Assembly: GCA_963565915.1 (NCBI GenBank)
Contig: OY751487.1
Coordinates: 2,294,001-2,358,000 of the forward strand
Direction: 5' to 3'
Length of the DNA: 64,000 bases
DNA from: Entoloma clypeatum
Lineage: Eukaryota > Basidiomycota > Agaricomycetes > Agaricales > Entolomataceae
In this document: positions 12,161 to 22,184 of the stretch, piece by piece
Numbering within the stretch: the first letter of the stretch is position 1
Layout of the letters: every line of letters starts with the position of its first letter
Notes under the pieces: generated by a model
The model's database searches: none
What the model saw: the letters and a program-made list of their open reading frames with translations, nothing else
Told to the model about the DNA's origin: nothing
Program-made: the position numbers and the translations under genes

Positions 12161-12418
12161 ACTATCCTCCAGTAACCCCTCTCAGATTACCTGTTGGACC
12201 TGGCGGAGGACGTCGCATTCTTCCCCTTGAACAGTTACCCCACGCATTGCTCGCACTGCAAACAATTCTGGTCGAAGAAGGATGATGTTTTCGTTGTCCC
12301 ACGATCCATCTCCGTGGTCCGCTCGTTGGGACAAAGCGTCGGACTTGCCCATTGACTTGCCAGGTCGATGGTGCATTTTGAAATCGAAACAAGCGAGGTA
12401 TAAGGACCATCTAGCCTG

Positions 12419-13459
12419 TCATCGATTTAGTTTTTGAGCTGTCATGAAATACTCAAGATTTTTGTGGTCCGTCCAAATCTCCACTGTCTTCTCTGCTCCT
12501 TCCAGGAAGTGCCTCCACTCCTCCAATGCGCGGACCACTGCCAACATCTCCTTGTCATAGATCTCGTAGTTGCGTTCCACCGGACTAAGGCTTTTGGAAT
12601 AGAATGTGACAGGGTGCCACTTACCGTCCTCTGTTGGTTGGAACAGTACTGCTCCGGTTGCAAAGTCCGAGCTATCCGCTTCTATCCACCACTCCTTTCC
12701 ATGATCAGCTAAGACCAGGATCGGAGCGGATGTAATCCTCCGCTTCAACTCTGCAAATGCGGACACTTCTCCCTCCCTCCAAGACCAGAGGTGCCCTTTC
12801 TTCATGAGCTTGAAAAGAGGGCACGTGATGTCTGAAAACCCTTCAATAAAACGGCGATAGAAGTTAGTGAATCCCAGAAAGGACTGTACTTCTCGGACGT
12901 TTGTCGCGGTGCGGGTCGGAGCAGTGGCTTTGAAGGCTTTGTTGGCAATTCTATTGTCATCATTGACTCGTGCTGCAGAGTACCACTCATCGGGGTTGTT
13001 ATCTGCAGGCCGTCCATGGGTCAGGGTGGCAATCTCGTTCTGAATGTCGGAACGGAGACCATGGCGGAATTTGAGTACGATGTTGGTATCCTCCTGGTAG
13101 CCTGCTTTGTCAATGTAGTCTTTGAACTTGTCAATATAGGTCTCGACATCCCGTTGACCTTGATAATAGGATTCTCCTTCGAGGATCAGTCTTGCATCCT
13201 GTTCCTCATTCTTCGGAGTGAACTCCGCTGTAAAGACTGCATGGAAGTCCACCCAAGTCCGATAAGGCGGAGCACCGGTCCTCCGCTCCTGTCGGATAAT
13301 GCGATCCGCAAAGCATGCTGCACGTCCACTCTTCATGAAAGATAAGGCCCAATAAATTTTAGTGTGGTCGTCTGCAAACTGTTCTGGAGCCAGCCCCATG
13401 AACAATTCACAGGAGTTTAGAAAGGTCCAGCCATTTGCGCGTGATCCATTGAAGTCCAA
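12419..13459 (-). CDS. gag-RT/RNase H in-frame fusion of element D
   Basis: A 346-codon frame made by internal deletion. Residues up to about 182 are the Gag capsid region (GWTFLNSCELFMGLAPEQF...NKAFKATAPTR). From about residue 185 it continues as the RT thumb and RNase H (NVREVQSFLGFTNFYRRF, then EADSSDFATGAVLF, YDKEMLAVVRALEEW and TDHKNLEYF). In element C the two parts are about 2.1 kb of element sequence apart (31226 and 33761). Protease, zinc knuckle and RT palm are missing. A TGA upstream (near 13480) replaces CGA of C, and the stop at 12419-12421 is a CGA to TGA change shared with C. It may be made as a Gag-like chimera; this is inference. Confidence 0.7.
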   Translation of the reverse strand: MDFNGSRANGWTFLNSCELFMGLAPEQFADDHTKIYWALSFMKSGRAACFADRIIRQERRTGAPPYRTWVDFHAVFTAEFTPKNEEQDARLILEGESYYQGQRDVETYIDKFKDYIDKAGYQEDTNIVLKFRHGLRSDIQNEIATLTHGRPADNNPDEWYSAARVNDDNRIANKAFKATAPTRTATNVREVQSFLGFTNFYRRFIEGFSDITCPLFKLMKKGHLWSWREGEVSAFAELKRRITSAPILVLADHGKEWWIEADSSDFATGAVLFQPTEDGKWHPVTFYSKSLSPVERNYEIYDKEMLAVVRALEEWRHFLEGAEKTVEIWTDHKNLEYFMTAQKLNR

Positions 13460-13738
13460 CAGATTGGCAGGTTTTGCTCAACGCATGCCCGGATTGGCCG
13501 GAGCGAGCGGAGCGAGCGGAGCAGGTATAATAGCGGGTGTGGGAGCAGGTGGGATAGGTGGCGGAGCTGGGGCAGGAATTGTGTTGAAGGCGAGGAGGAG
13601 TTGGTCAAGTTGAGTCATTAGAAGAACTGGAAGGGGTGTGAGATGTATCGGAGTTGGACGCGGACGAAGCTGCTCCGAAGCGCGGAATCGTGACAACGAT
13701 GCAATCGGACCCAGTCCAATTAGAAGAGAACTTTCTAC

Positions 13739-14171
13739 TGTAAGGGCGACCTTACGATCCAAGACTCGAACTCAGATACTTGCAAGGGAGATCCAAAGTT
13801 TAGATTGAGCAGTCTGATAAGTAATACAACACACACCTTGCAAGGGAGATCTGAAGAGAAAGTTCTAAGGATTCCCCTGCAAGCTAGCGAGATAAATAGT
13901 AAAATGAGATATGAAATAAGAGATAAAACAAGACACATGAATGATGAGCAATGATCGGGAGTAGCAATGAAGGATGAATGGAAACAAGATGAATGATAGT
14001 ACCTGTGATCCGACGTGCAGAGTAGCGGATGGGGGCGGAGTTGTCGGATGCGGAGAGGCGGATAAGATGTCGGAGACAGCAGATACGATCAGAGGATGTC
14101 AGAGATGGTGGAATAGAAAGGAAAGGAAGAAAGGAAAGGAAAAGTGAAAAGTGAAAGTGGTTGCCCTTACA
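13739..14171 (-). repeat. 5' LTR of element D
   Basis: Same length (433 bp) as the 3' LTR. Just inside its end the minus strand reads GT then AGAAAGTTCTC, complementary over 10 nt to AGAACTTTCT within the LTR, the self-priming arrangement also seen in C. Confidence 0.92.
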
Positions 14172-15790
14172 GTCTTGGGGTACCAAGCCGGACTCTTTGA
14201 CTAGACAATGGGATGTCTATCCCAAAGAGGGGAATAGCGACTATGCGTCGGTTAAATCCAAGCAACTTCCAACCAGTCTTTTCCCAAGAATAGCTGTCCG
14301 CATCTCTCCAAGCTACGGAGTTGTTCACCCCCGTTCTCCATGCCACAGTCATCATGGACATTGATCAGTTACATTCCGACATCCTCCATTCACTCCCATC
14401 CGACCCAATCTTTGCCGACCATCTCAAGGAGCCCAAACTGCACTGGTCCATAGACTCCGATGGTTTCCTCCGTCATAGTGGTTGCATCTATGTCCCCAAC
14501 TCCGATAACCTCCAACTCCACATCCTCCGCAACAAGCACGACCATATTCTCTCCAGACACCCTGGACAGAACAAGACAGTTAGTCTCATTCAACGAGATT
14601 ATACTTGGCCTGGTGTTTGAGACTTTGTCAAAAAGTATTGCATATCCTGCACCACTTGCATGCACTCTAAACCTCAACACCACAAGCCCTATGGTATGCT
14701 CAAGCAACTTCCAGTTCTGAACCTTCTGTGGAACTCCATATCCATGGACTTCATCAAGACACTTCCGATCTCCGGCAGTTTTGACGCAATCCTTGTTATT
14801 GTTGACCAAATGACAAAACAAAGCACTTTTGTTCCGACTATGATCCACTGCATCTCCGAAGATCTAGCCACCTTGTTCATCTTGCATGTGTTCAGAGGAC
14901 CGGAACATGTCACCTCTGGCTGAGGCCCGGAGTTTGTCTCCCACTTTTTCCACTCCCTCGGAAAAGCCCTCAACATGACTCTGCACTTCACCTCTGGCTA
15001 TCATCCTGAAGGCGACAGTCAAACTGAACATACCAACCAAATCTTGGAACAGTACCTCCGCATTTTCTGCAACTATCAGCAGGACAATTGGTCCGAGCTA
15101 CTCCCGCTTGTGGAGTTTGCATACAACAATGCTCCGAGTGCTACAACTAGGATCTCGCCCTTCTTCACCAATAAAGGTTATCATCCAAACCTCTCCGTCC
15201 ATCCGGAGCGCGACCTCGCATCTGCCCGTGCCCGACAATTTGTCGTAGACCTGGACGAGCTTCACCAAGAGCTCAAATCTACAATCCTAGAAGCTCAACA
15301 ACGCTATCAAGGCCCTGCTGATCTCCGGTGTGCTCCGCCCCCTCTGCTTGAAGTAGGACAGCAAGCTTTTGTGAAGGCCAAGTTTTTCTGCACTATGCAA
15401 CCCTCCAAAAAGCTGTCTGAAAAGTACGTTGGCCCCTTTGACATCCTTGCCAGGAATGGTACACACTCTTACACCCTCCAACTTCTGGACACCATATGTG
15501 GTGTTCACCGCGTTTTCCACATCTCCGTGCTGGAGCCATCTGTTCTGAATATCATTCCAAACCAGACAGTAACTCCGCCTCCTCCAATTGATGTTGAAGG
15601 AGAAGTGGAATATGAAATCACCAAAATCCTTGACACCAAATTGGATTGGCATCGTTCTTGCAAATTGCTCTACCTAGTCCATTGGCTAGGCTATGAAGGG
15701 GCTACCCATCACAGAACTTGAACACATGATGGACTTAGTCGCGGACTTCCACTCTGTGTATCCAGAGAAACTGGGCCCCTTATCACACCT
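14172..15790 (+). pseudogene. pol: element E pol, integrase and chromodomain (right part)
   Basis: After the D insertion the plus strand continues GTKPDSLTRQWDVYPKEGN as in element F. The zinc region follows (HDHILSRHPGQNKTVSLIQRDY), with a CGA to TGA stop after YTWPGV, then SMDFIKTLP, and HPEGDSQTEHTNQILEQYLR, a GPF motif and an HP1-like chromodomain start (VEYEITKILDT, then LYLVHWLGYEG). A small deletion after LGYEG shifts the last segment (ELEHMMDLVADFHSVYPEK) out of frame. A TGA also follows HVTSG (14922-14924). Confidence 0.85.
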
Positions 15791-15852
15791 ATAGAACCTT
15801 GCAAGACATATATTGCACAATAAAATAAAATAAAAATTAGAGGGGGGTGGGG

Positions 15853-16711
15853 CTACTGGGTCTTGGCCTTTTTGGCCGGCGGACCGTCATCCTCAGACTC
15901 TTCCTCTGGCTCTCCCTCCATCTCCTCTTTCTCCGCTTGCAGTTCCGCAAGCTCCCCGTCCTCCAGCTCCTCGTCCTTCCCCTCGTCCTTTTTCTCGTCC
16001 TCTTCCTCTCCTTCTTCCTCTTCTCTGTCCTCCGGCTCCGACTCTGGAGCCACCGCCTCCAGCAAGAAGTTCCGGTAGGTGAGGTGGTTGTTCAAGATTT
16101 GCAGCTGCCAAAGCAGCGTGCAACCGACCATTGCCGACCATTCCTCCTTCTCCACCAGAGCCTCCCAGAGCTCCTGGAGCTCCTCTGCGACCCCTGCCCC
16201 ACAGCAGCCTTTTGCCCTGCTTGGACCCGCAACCTCTGCAATGGCCTCCTCCGTTTTTCCCCATTTCCGCTTCACCTGCATCTCACTGGCCTTCAGGCAA
16301 ACCCATTTGCCGTCTTTGCACCGCTGGCACGCAGTGCCTTTCTCCTGCCTAAGGAGATTGTCGGTAAAGAAAAGAAAATGGAGAAGTGGGTACTCACAGC
16401 GCCCACTTGCATTCTACCTTGGCCTGCGCACAGGCCTGATATGCCTCCCCCCAGACCTCCGACTCCTCCGCTCCGCTCTCCGCCCTCTGCTTCCCCGCTT
16501 TCTTTGCCCTCTTCTTCTCTGCCTCTGCCTTCGCCTCTGCCCTCTCTTTTGCCTCCACCTCCTTTGCCCTCCTCTCGGCCTCCGCTTTCCTCCTTGCCTC
16601 CACCTCCTCCTTCTCCTTACGTATCTGTGCCAAACGGCACAGGAGCTCCTCTTTGGAGTCATCCAGGTTGGCGCTGGAGCACGTGGGTTGTGTGTTCGAG
16701 TTTTGGGGCAT
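15853..16711 (-). CDS. antisense two-exon gene in element E, Zn2Cys6-like coiled-coil protein
   Basis: It lies on the strand opposite to pol, between pol and the 3' LTR. Exon 1 is 16711-16398, the intron 16397-16349 (49 bp, GTGAGT...CCTTAG), exon 2 16348-15853. Splicing gives 269 residues. Residues 15-75 are a charged coiled-coil-like stretch rich in Glu, Lys, Arg and Ala. Residues 91-122 fit a fungal Zn(II)2Cys6 cluster (C-X2-C-X6-C-X10-C-X2-C-X6-C), except that the first Cys is Tyr91 (TAT at 16439-16441). The C-terminal half is very acidic and ends in a basic PPAKKAKTQ tail that could be a nuclear signal. The intron interrupts the fourth codon after Cys3 in phase 2, exactly as in element F. 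Possible roles are DNA binding or regulation of element or host transcription. This is inferred from the motif alone. Confidence 0.68.
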
Positions 16712-16830
16712 GTTGGTGGTAACTGGAAGAAAACCCTTGGGCTGCTCATCTCCATTAAATAACTGAGACCACATGACCTTGTTCATTTTCTCACAGTCTT
16801 CCATGGGTGTCAGACCTAAGAGGGGAATAC

Positions 16831-16921
16831 TGTTATATCTGTCTCCGAGTCTCCAATCCACTCCGATTGTCCTCCAATATTCCAGACATCTGTTACCTCC
16901 ACATCTCCGCACGTTGCCCAT
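16831..16921 (+). repeat. 3' LTR of element E, truncated
   Basis: Starts TGTTATATCTG directly after the polypurine tract. It shares acatctgttacctccRcatctccgcacgttgcc with the solo LTR at 55663-56425, which identifies the family. It is cut at 16921, where minus-strand sequence of element G begins. Confidence 0.75.
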
Positions 16922-16993
16922 TGAGTCGGATGGGAGTGGAGGCACAGAGAGTGTCAACACAGTCCTCAGACCATGCTTCATGAGGACCACTGC

Positions 16994-18180
16994 CTATTTT
17001 TTTGACTCAATCTCCTTACCTTTATCCTTGGCTTGAGTGCTGATTTGGGTGGCCTTCCCTTTAGCCTTGGAAGCGGAGGAGGTGGACTTGGGACAGTCTT
17101 TGACAGCATGTCTGATGCTACCACAGAATAAGCAAAGGTTATTATCAAAACAATGTTTGCATTCTTGATACGTCAGTTTGCCATCCTTGCCTAATTCACT
17201 GGAGAGATCGGGTTTCAGAGCGGAAGTGGAAGTGGAAGCGGTAGCAGGTGTGGAGGGTTTCAAAGATGGTGTTTGTGCAGTGGATTGGTTTGGAGCGGAT
17301 GGTTTCTTGTCAGACTTGGGAGTGGGTTTATTGGTTCTGGATTTCTCTCGTTGACATTCCCAGTAGCAAGTGTCAATAGTTTGAGCCGCAGATCGTAAGT
17401 CTGGCAAGGACTTGATCTTGGGTTGTTGGGAGAGAATGTCCTTGATCTGATCCAGAAATAGCGGTGTCAGAGGGAGTTTTCATCCCAGTCAGTCTTGGTA
17501 GCAAGACGTTGAAATTCAATGTTGTACTTCAAAATCTTTTGATTTTCCTTCATCCACAGGTTGTCCAATTGTTCTTTGGCTTTGCCCTGAGGGTCAATGG
17601 TACCAAACTCGGAGCGGAGAAGTTGGACAAAGTCAGGGAAAGAACCCTGCCAATTGGGTTCATTATCATCAAGAATGAAGGGTTCAAAGAATTTGAGGGC
17701 TGTGCCTCAGAAGTAAGACATAGCAAAGTTGACTTTGGAATGTTCTGAGTTGAAGTTGTCATTGTTGGAGAAGTAGAGTTTGCATTGTAAAATAAATGCA
17801 GAGAGTTTGCACGGATCAGATCCATCAAAGGTATCTGGTTCGTTGGCATACAACTTTTTCTTCTTTGTGTCACGACATTTCAACTCTCTGGTCATAAGCA
17901 AAATGGCTTCAGCTAGATTGAGTTCTTGATCTGGATTGGAATCGGAGTCATCCAAATCTCCATGTAAACTAGCATCAGATGGAGGAGGAGATCCTCCTGG
18001 GGGTCCGCCAAATATGCCAAAATTTGGAGGTGCAGAGGGTTCCCTTGGTGGGTTTGGAGGACTGGGGGGAAGTGGTGGGAGCTGATCAGAAGAAGGCAGA
18101 GGAACAGATGGTCCAGGGGTAGGAGCGGATGTTGATGCTGTGGCTCCTCAAGGGGTAATGGTTACATTGCATGAAAGCAG
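16994..18180 (-). pseudogene. gag: gag pseudogene of element G
   Basis: The capsid part (AEAILLMTRELK, EPDTFDGSD, LYFSNNDNF) matches F Gag. The C-terminal part carries a Lys/Thr/Ser/Pro-rich linker and one CCHC knuckle (CLFCGSIRHAVKDC near 17100-17140), ending ESKK. Frames change between 17407 and 17955, so the gene is broken. The stop codon is preceded by seven A residues (minus strand, 17003-16997), the same -1 slippery arrangement as in F. Confidence 0.75.
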
Positions 18181-18249
18181 AGAATGGTGTGGATGACTGT
18201 GGATAGAGGTTGTTGGGTAAATCAAAGAATGATGGTAGTTCAAATATAC

Positions 18250-18780
18250 TGTCACGTAGTGTTTTCCTCAATGTTGGAAAATGTCGGATGAGTTGGAGCG
18301 GAGTAGCAGATGAGCAGATGCAACAGCTGCAACATCTGGCGGAAAGGACCTGGCTTCAACTTGTATGTTGCACCCCACTCTTTGATGTGGTCCTTGATTT
18401 CAGATTGATGGATGTCAGATCAGCGGAAGTGCAGCTGAGCGGAGGTGACAGAGAGAATGCTCAAAGACAAGGAGAGGCAGATGTGAATGAGGTGTAACAT
18501 ATGATATATGATATTTGAACTGAGATTCTACAACAGATTTGGTACACTATTTATAGTAAACTAAAATGATCAGTATTACCATAAGTGATGTGCAGATATT
18601 GGAATTGACCATTGGAACATTCAAAGTACAAAGAGTAGTAAATGAAAAGTGAACAACATGTGTCTACTTGTAAGTATGGTTGAAATGTTACGTATTAGAA
18701 GTATAATCAAATATAAATAGAATGTCGTCAGAGCGGATGTCAGATCAGATGAATCAGATGAATCGTTGGAGTTGTCGGAT
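18250..18780 (-). repeat. 5' LTR of element G
   Basis: On the plus strand it starts TGTCACGTAG at 18250; the outer end is indistinct. On the minus strand TATAAATA starts at 18555 and AGTTCAAATAT starts at 18521, 34 nt later. The complementary primer site is at 18237-18247, two bases inside the LTR end. Confidence 0.65.
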
Positions 18781-19495
18781 AAGTCATATGGCTATGACAT
18801 GCAAAACAAAAAGAAAAGCAGTCAAATGAGGATATCTCATCCACAGACAGTCGTGATCTCTGGGATCTAACAGTACTGAGAGGCACATATGACTGGTACT
18901 TCGACCCACGAATGCCAGATGAGTGGAATGAGATGGTCCAGATGATGCAAGTACATGAGGGTGTGAGGAAAACTTGCACCCAAGGAACATTCAGGAATGC
19001 ACTTCCTGAAGAACAATCTGAGACTATGGAGTTCAAACACATCTATAGATCTGATGAATGGGTCATTGAGGAGCGAAGGAGGTCAATGATTGTGTCAACA
19101 CTCAGAAAAGATGATACAGATGACTGTATCAGGGCATTACAAGATAAATTTGAGAAACTGTATTGACAAAAGCACCCAGAGGTGGAGGGAGAGAAACTCC
19201 CTGCACCAGAACGAGGACAGAATATGCAGAGGTTGACTCCCAATGATTATCCTTGGCTATGTCAGCAGTGGCATGAGGAATTTGTGGATATGGTGAACAG
19301 AATGCCAAACAAACTTCTCCCATGGAGGAAAGTCAACCATGAGATACATCTCATAGATGAGAAGAAGCGGTATGCATACCACACCCCACGCTGTCCGCAA
19401 TCCCTTCACAATGAGTTATATGTGAAGGTGAATTGATACGTCGACATGGGCTGGTGGGAACCAAAGTCTGTTCTGCAGGCCGTGCCATCACATAG
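18781..19495 (+). pseudogene. Ty3/Gypsy pol fragment H (protease-RT linker)
   Basis: The translation reads MEFKHIYRSDEWVIEERRR, then DDTDDCIRALQDKFEKLY, a stop (TGA at 19164), then KHPEVEGEKLPAPERG, LTPNDYPWLCQQW, VNHEIHLIDEKKRYAYHTPR and WWEPKSV. I recognise this order as the region just before the RT palm in a fungal Ty3 family different from A-G. Neither LTR nor RT catalytic motif remains. Confidence 0.6.
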
Positions 19496-19589
19496 TCAAT
19501 CTACAGTGTGCTGACTGAGATGGTGTAGCGAAGGCATACAATGTATTGAGTGAGTCGGCAACAGCGGGCCCGCTAGAGCTCCAGCGGAG

Positions 19590-19800
19590 CTGCATTGGCT
19601 GCACTATATGAACCAGCATTGCCTGTAATGTATGAACTGGCATTGCCTGTGCTATCTGAAGCAGCATTGCCTGTAATGTATGAAACCAGCAATGCCTGTA
19701 CGATATGTACCAGCATTTCCAGCTGTTGGTGGCAAATGTGTGACCTAGCATTTATTTGTGAGGCGGCAATGGCCTGTATTATATGTACCAGCAAACCATC
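19590..19800 (+). repeat. short minisatellite (about 30 bp units)
   Basis: About five imperfect units built on a core similar to accagcattgcctgtaatgt, with spacing near 30 bp. The frames across it are by-products of the repeat. Confidence 0.6.
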
Positions 19801-19924
19801 CACTTGCAACTGTATATGCATTGCAACTACTATCTATAATACCTATAAGATTGTGCTGCTATCTTCTTGTCTATCTATAATTCTGTCATGCAATGAATAG
19901 CATTCTCATATCTCTGGCCAAGAT

Positions 19925-20750
19925 GTTGTTGGAGAGGCTTTTGAGGTGGCAATGCAGAGAAAACCAGCAAAAAAAGCGGCATCAGTTGAGGTGGCAATGT
20001 AGAGAAAAGTGGCATTGGTTCAGAGAACCAGCATTGCCTGTACTATATGTACTGGTGTTTCCTCACCCCAGGAAAAAAAACAGCATCAGTTGAGGTGGCA
20101 ATTGTTGAGGCGACATGTGAGTCTGACGACTACATCCACAGGCCCGAACATAAAACACGCAAGGGGAGGGGATACGATGCCATCAAGACAAAGGAGCGAT
20201 GCTGACTATTGATCCACATGGGATCTCAAGAGAACAAGCTACAGAATACAAAGGAAAGTAGGCTACTTATATATGTAAATACCATGAGGCATAAATGAGG
20301 TGCACAGTAAATAAGACTGTTCTAGAATAACATGTGTCTAACATGAGGTAGGACAAGATAAAGGTTTCAGATAAGATAGGATAAGATCAATAGATAAGAT
20401 AAGATGAGATAAGATAAAGAGATAAGATAAAGATGAGATTAGATATTAGGATAAGATAAGAGCGATCATAACAGCAATGCAGAGAATACCAGCATTGGAA
20501 GTTCAGGCGGCAATGCAGAGACTGGACACAAAACTCACACCAGGAAAAAAACGGCATGAGTTGAGGTGGCAATGCAAAGAAAACTGGCATCTATTGAGGC
20601 AGCAATGCAGAGAATACTGGCAAAAAAAGCAGCATCTGTTGAGGCGGCAATGCAGAGAAAAGCGGCATCTGTTGAGGTTACAATGCAGAGAAAACTGGCA
20701 AAAAAAGCGGCATGAGTTGAGGCGGCAATGCAAAGAAACCCGGCATTGAA
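19925..20750 (+). repeat. minisatellite interrupted by a solo LTR
   Basis: Imperfect tandem units of about 32-45 bp with the core gttgaggYggcaatgcagag and spacers such as aaaactggcaaaaaaagcggcat occupy 19925-20102 and 20474-20750. The two halves were one array before the solo LTR inserted. At least eight units are recognisable. Confidence 0.8.
20103..20473 (-). repeat. solo LTR (371 bp), I family, with 5-bp target duplication
   Basis: Ends TGTTGAGG...CATAACA. Both flanks are GCAAT (20098-20102 and 20474-20478). It shares its start, the tctcaagagaacaagcta block, the TATATAAG box and the agataagataaga simple repeat with the LTR of element I at 62058-62345. No internal sequence remains, so it is a recombination product. 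Confidence 0.88.
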
Positions 20751-20767
20751 CTGATGTCGGTTTTCTC

Positions 20768-21303
20768 TAGTGTTTAAGGGTTCAGTCCAGTCCGGTTTTT
20801 TGACCAAAAGATTCATGAACTGGGGGCTGGCAGTTCATTTTTTTTTCTCAAAGTCTGAAATAACTGGACTGGACTGGTAAAGACTGGTTTAAACCAGTTT
20901 AAACTGGTAAAATCCTCAACCATTTATAAACCTACCAAAAGCCTGTTTTTTCAATCAAAAACTTGAAAATATACTCAATTTGTTATCTATAACATGTTTC
21001 TCAAGTATTTTTTTGGATATAAACTCTTGTAAAAATAATTGAAAAGTGTATAAAAGAACAACTTTGCCCATAAAAGTACAGTTTTTGAATGAATATATGG
21101 TCAAAAACTGGAACCAGTTCATATTTTTCAGATCCAAAACTAGAACTGGGGGTGAACCAGTCCAAATTTTTTCCAAATTTGGAGAGACTGGAGACTGGTT
21201 GAGCTCAAAATCAGTGAGACCTGAACTGGCAGTTCAGGTCTCTTCCAGTCCAGTCCAGTTCAGGTTCATTTTCCAGTTCATAAGACTGAACCCTCAAACA
21301 CTA
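20768..21303 (+). mobile_element. hAT-like MITE copy a
   Basis: Terminal inverted repeats TAGTGTTTAAGGGTTCAGTC and its complement at the right end enclose sequence filled with actggt/accagt motifs. It belongs to the family defined by 43335-43795, 46750-47236, 48643-48950 and 61163-61431. The flanking 8-mers do not match here. Confidence 0.7.
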
Positions 21304-21654
21304 AGTGTAGGTTGACTACCTGGTGGGGCAGCAGGTGTTTTCTGCCACATTGAGGACATTGTTGGGGGTCCCTGTCAACTGCACAGAACAATTGCCGGAT
21401 GTCATCCAGTTTGAGGTCTGTTCCCCATGTCCACTTCAGGGATAGTTGTGAGACGAGAAGTTGATGTTTGGCATTGGTGTGTTGACTCAAGATCTTGGCA
21501 AGCTCGGCCCTACTCAGATTCTTCACAACAGTCCCTTTAGGTTGCGAAGGCGTGATAGGCCGATGCTGATGCTGGTGCAGGTCATGATACAGGACCCGGT
21601 GAGGATACCATACCGGAGGCGATGAATCCAGTAGCCGTGTGTGTTCCTTCTTTT
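21304..21654 (-). pseudogene. unrecognised gene remnant, part 1 (split by element F)
   Basis: The minus strand encodes LLDSSPPVWYPHRVLYHDL, then LSRAELAKILSQHTNAKH, LKLDDIRQLFCAVDRD and a Cys pair (CPQCGRKH). It seems to continue a minus-strand frame right of element F, with a one-base frame difference. I do not recognise the family. Confidence 0.35.
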
Positions 21655-22138
21655 TGTTACATTCCGATCCATTCCGATGATTTCCGACCAATCCCGACAC
21701 CTCCGACACCTCTGACATTTTGACTAATACTTATTATGCATACTTACTGTTATGAATCTCGTTACTACATACATTACTTACATCTGACCATTTTACTTAT
21801 GTTATGAATCTCCAACAGCCACTCGTTATCCGACTCCGACGAAGCCACACGTCCTCCGACATAGTATTTAAACTTATGTAGAATCGTGTGTTAGCTTCAG
21901 TTTGAATATCAACTTAGATTTGACATCATACCTCCCGTCCTCTTTCCGACTCTTAACTTGAGTCCAACCTCCGACCTCCGATCCTCCGATCCTCCGAAAT
22001 AAGGACACCAACGTATTAGCGAGGGCGCAACACACAAGTTGAAGCCAAGTCCTTGCCCCTACGTTGCACGCGCTTCGACCCTCCGACTTTCCGATGCGTC
22101 CAACGTAGCTCCGATGTTTTGTCGATCAGTTCTTAACA
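21655..22138 (+). repeat. 5' LTR of element F
   Basis: TGTTACATT...TTAACA, 484 bp. TATTTAAA starts at 21865 and AGTTTGAATAT starts at 21899, the predicted transcript 5' end 34 nt downstream. Confidence 0.93.
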
Positions 22139-22140
22139 GT

Positions 22141-22151
22141 ATATTCAAACT
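22141..22151 (+). promoter_or_regulatory. self-priming primer binding site of element F
   Basis: ATATTCAAACT, two bases after the LTR end, is the exact reverse complement of AGTTTGAATAT at 21899-21909 inside the LTR. This is the Tf1/sushi-type arrangement, in which the RNA 5' end primes minus-strand synthesis. Confidence 0.85.
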
Positions 22152-22184
22152 GCCACTCGCTTATCCATATTTCAAATTCCAGTT

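Larger units (their letters stand above)
10432..14171 (-). mobile_element. Ty3/Gypsy element D, internally deleted derivative of the C family
   Basis: Two 433-bp LTRs (10432-10864 and 13739-14171) flank 2.9 kb of internal sequence on the minus strand. Flanking 5-mers are GTCTC (10427-10431) and GTCTT (14172-14176), an imperfect target duplication within element E. Compared with element C it has three internal deletions: about 113 bp near the gag start, about 2.1 kb of element sequence fusing gag to RT, and about 179 bp removing the chromodomain. It keeps LTRs, the self-priming site and a polypurine tract, so it could have moved only with proteins supplied in trans. Confidence 0.92.
9944..16921 (+). 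mobile_element. Ty3/Gypsy element E (5'-truncated), interrupted by element D
   Basis: A plus-strand chromovirus whose first visible residues are the end of RT (YSDIVVPLT, matching YSNITIPLT of element F). The 5' LTR, gag, protease and most of RT are missing at a junction near 9944. pol resumes after the inserted element D at 14172 and runs through integrase and chromodomain to about 15790. An antisense two-exon gene follows (15853-16711), then a polypurine tract (aagaggggaata) and the first 91 bp of the 3' LTR (16831-16921). The right end is cut at the junction with minus-strand element G. Confidence 0.88.
16922..18780 (-). mobile_element. Ty3/Gypsy element G, 5' part only
   Basis: A minus-strand relative of element F. 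It retains the 5' LTR (18250 to about 18780), primer site, gag and the first few dozen codons of pol, and is then cut at 16922 against the LTR of element E. No target duplication can be read. Confidence 0.8.

Noticed and set aside
15847..16762. Long plus-strand Leu/Pro/Ser-rich frames over 200 codons
   Set aside because: They are the reverse frames of the Glu/Lys-rich antisense gene of element E; low complexity and no homology sense.
20381..20470. agataagataaga tract as an independent microsatellite
   Set aside because: It is the U3 simple repeat of the I-family LTR and also occurs in the LTR of element I.
19590..20750. CRISPR-like array
   Set aside because: Units are degenerate and contiguous without unique spacers of fixed length; the context is fungal, so this is a minisatellite.
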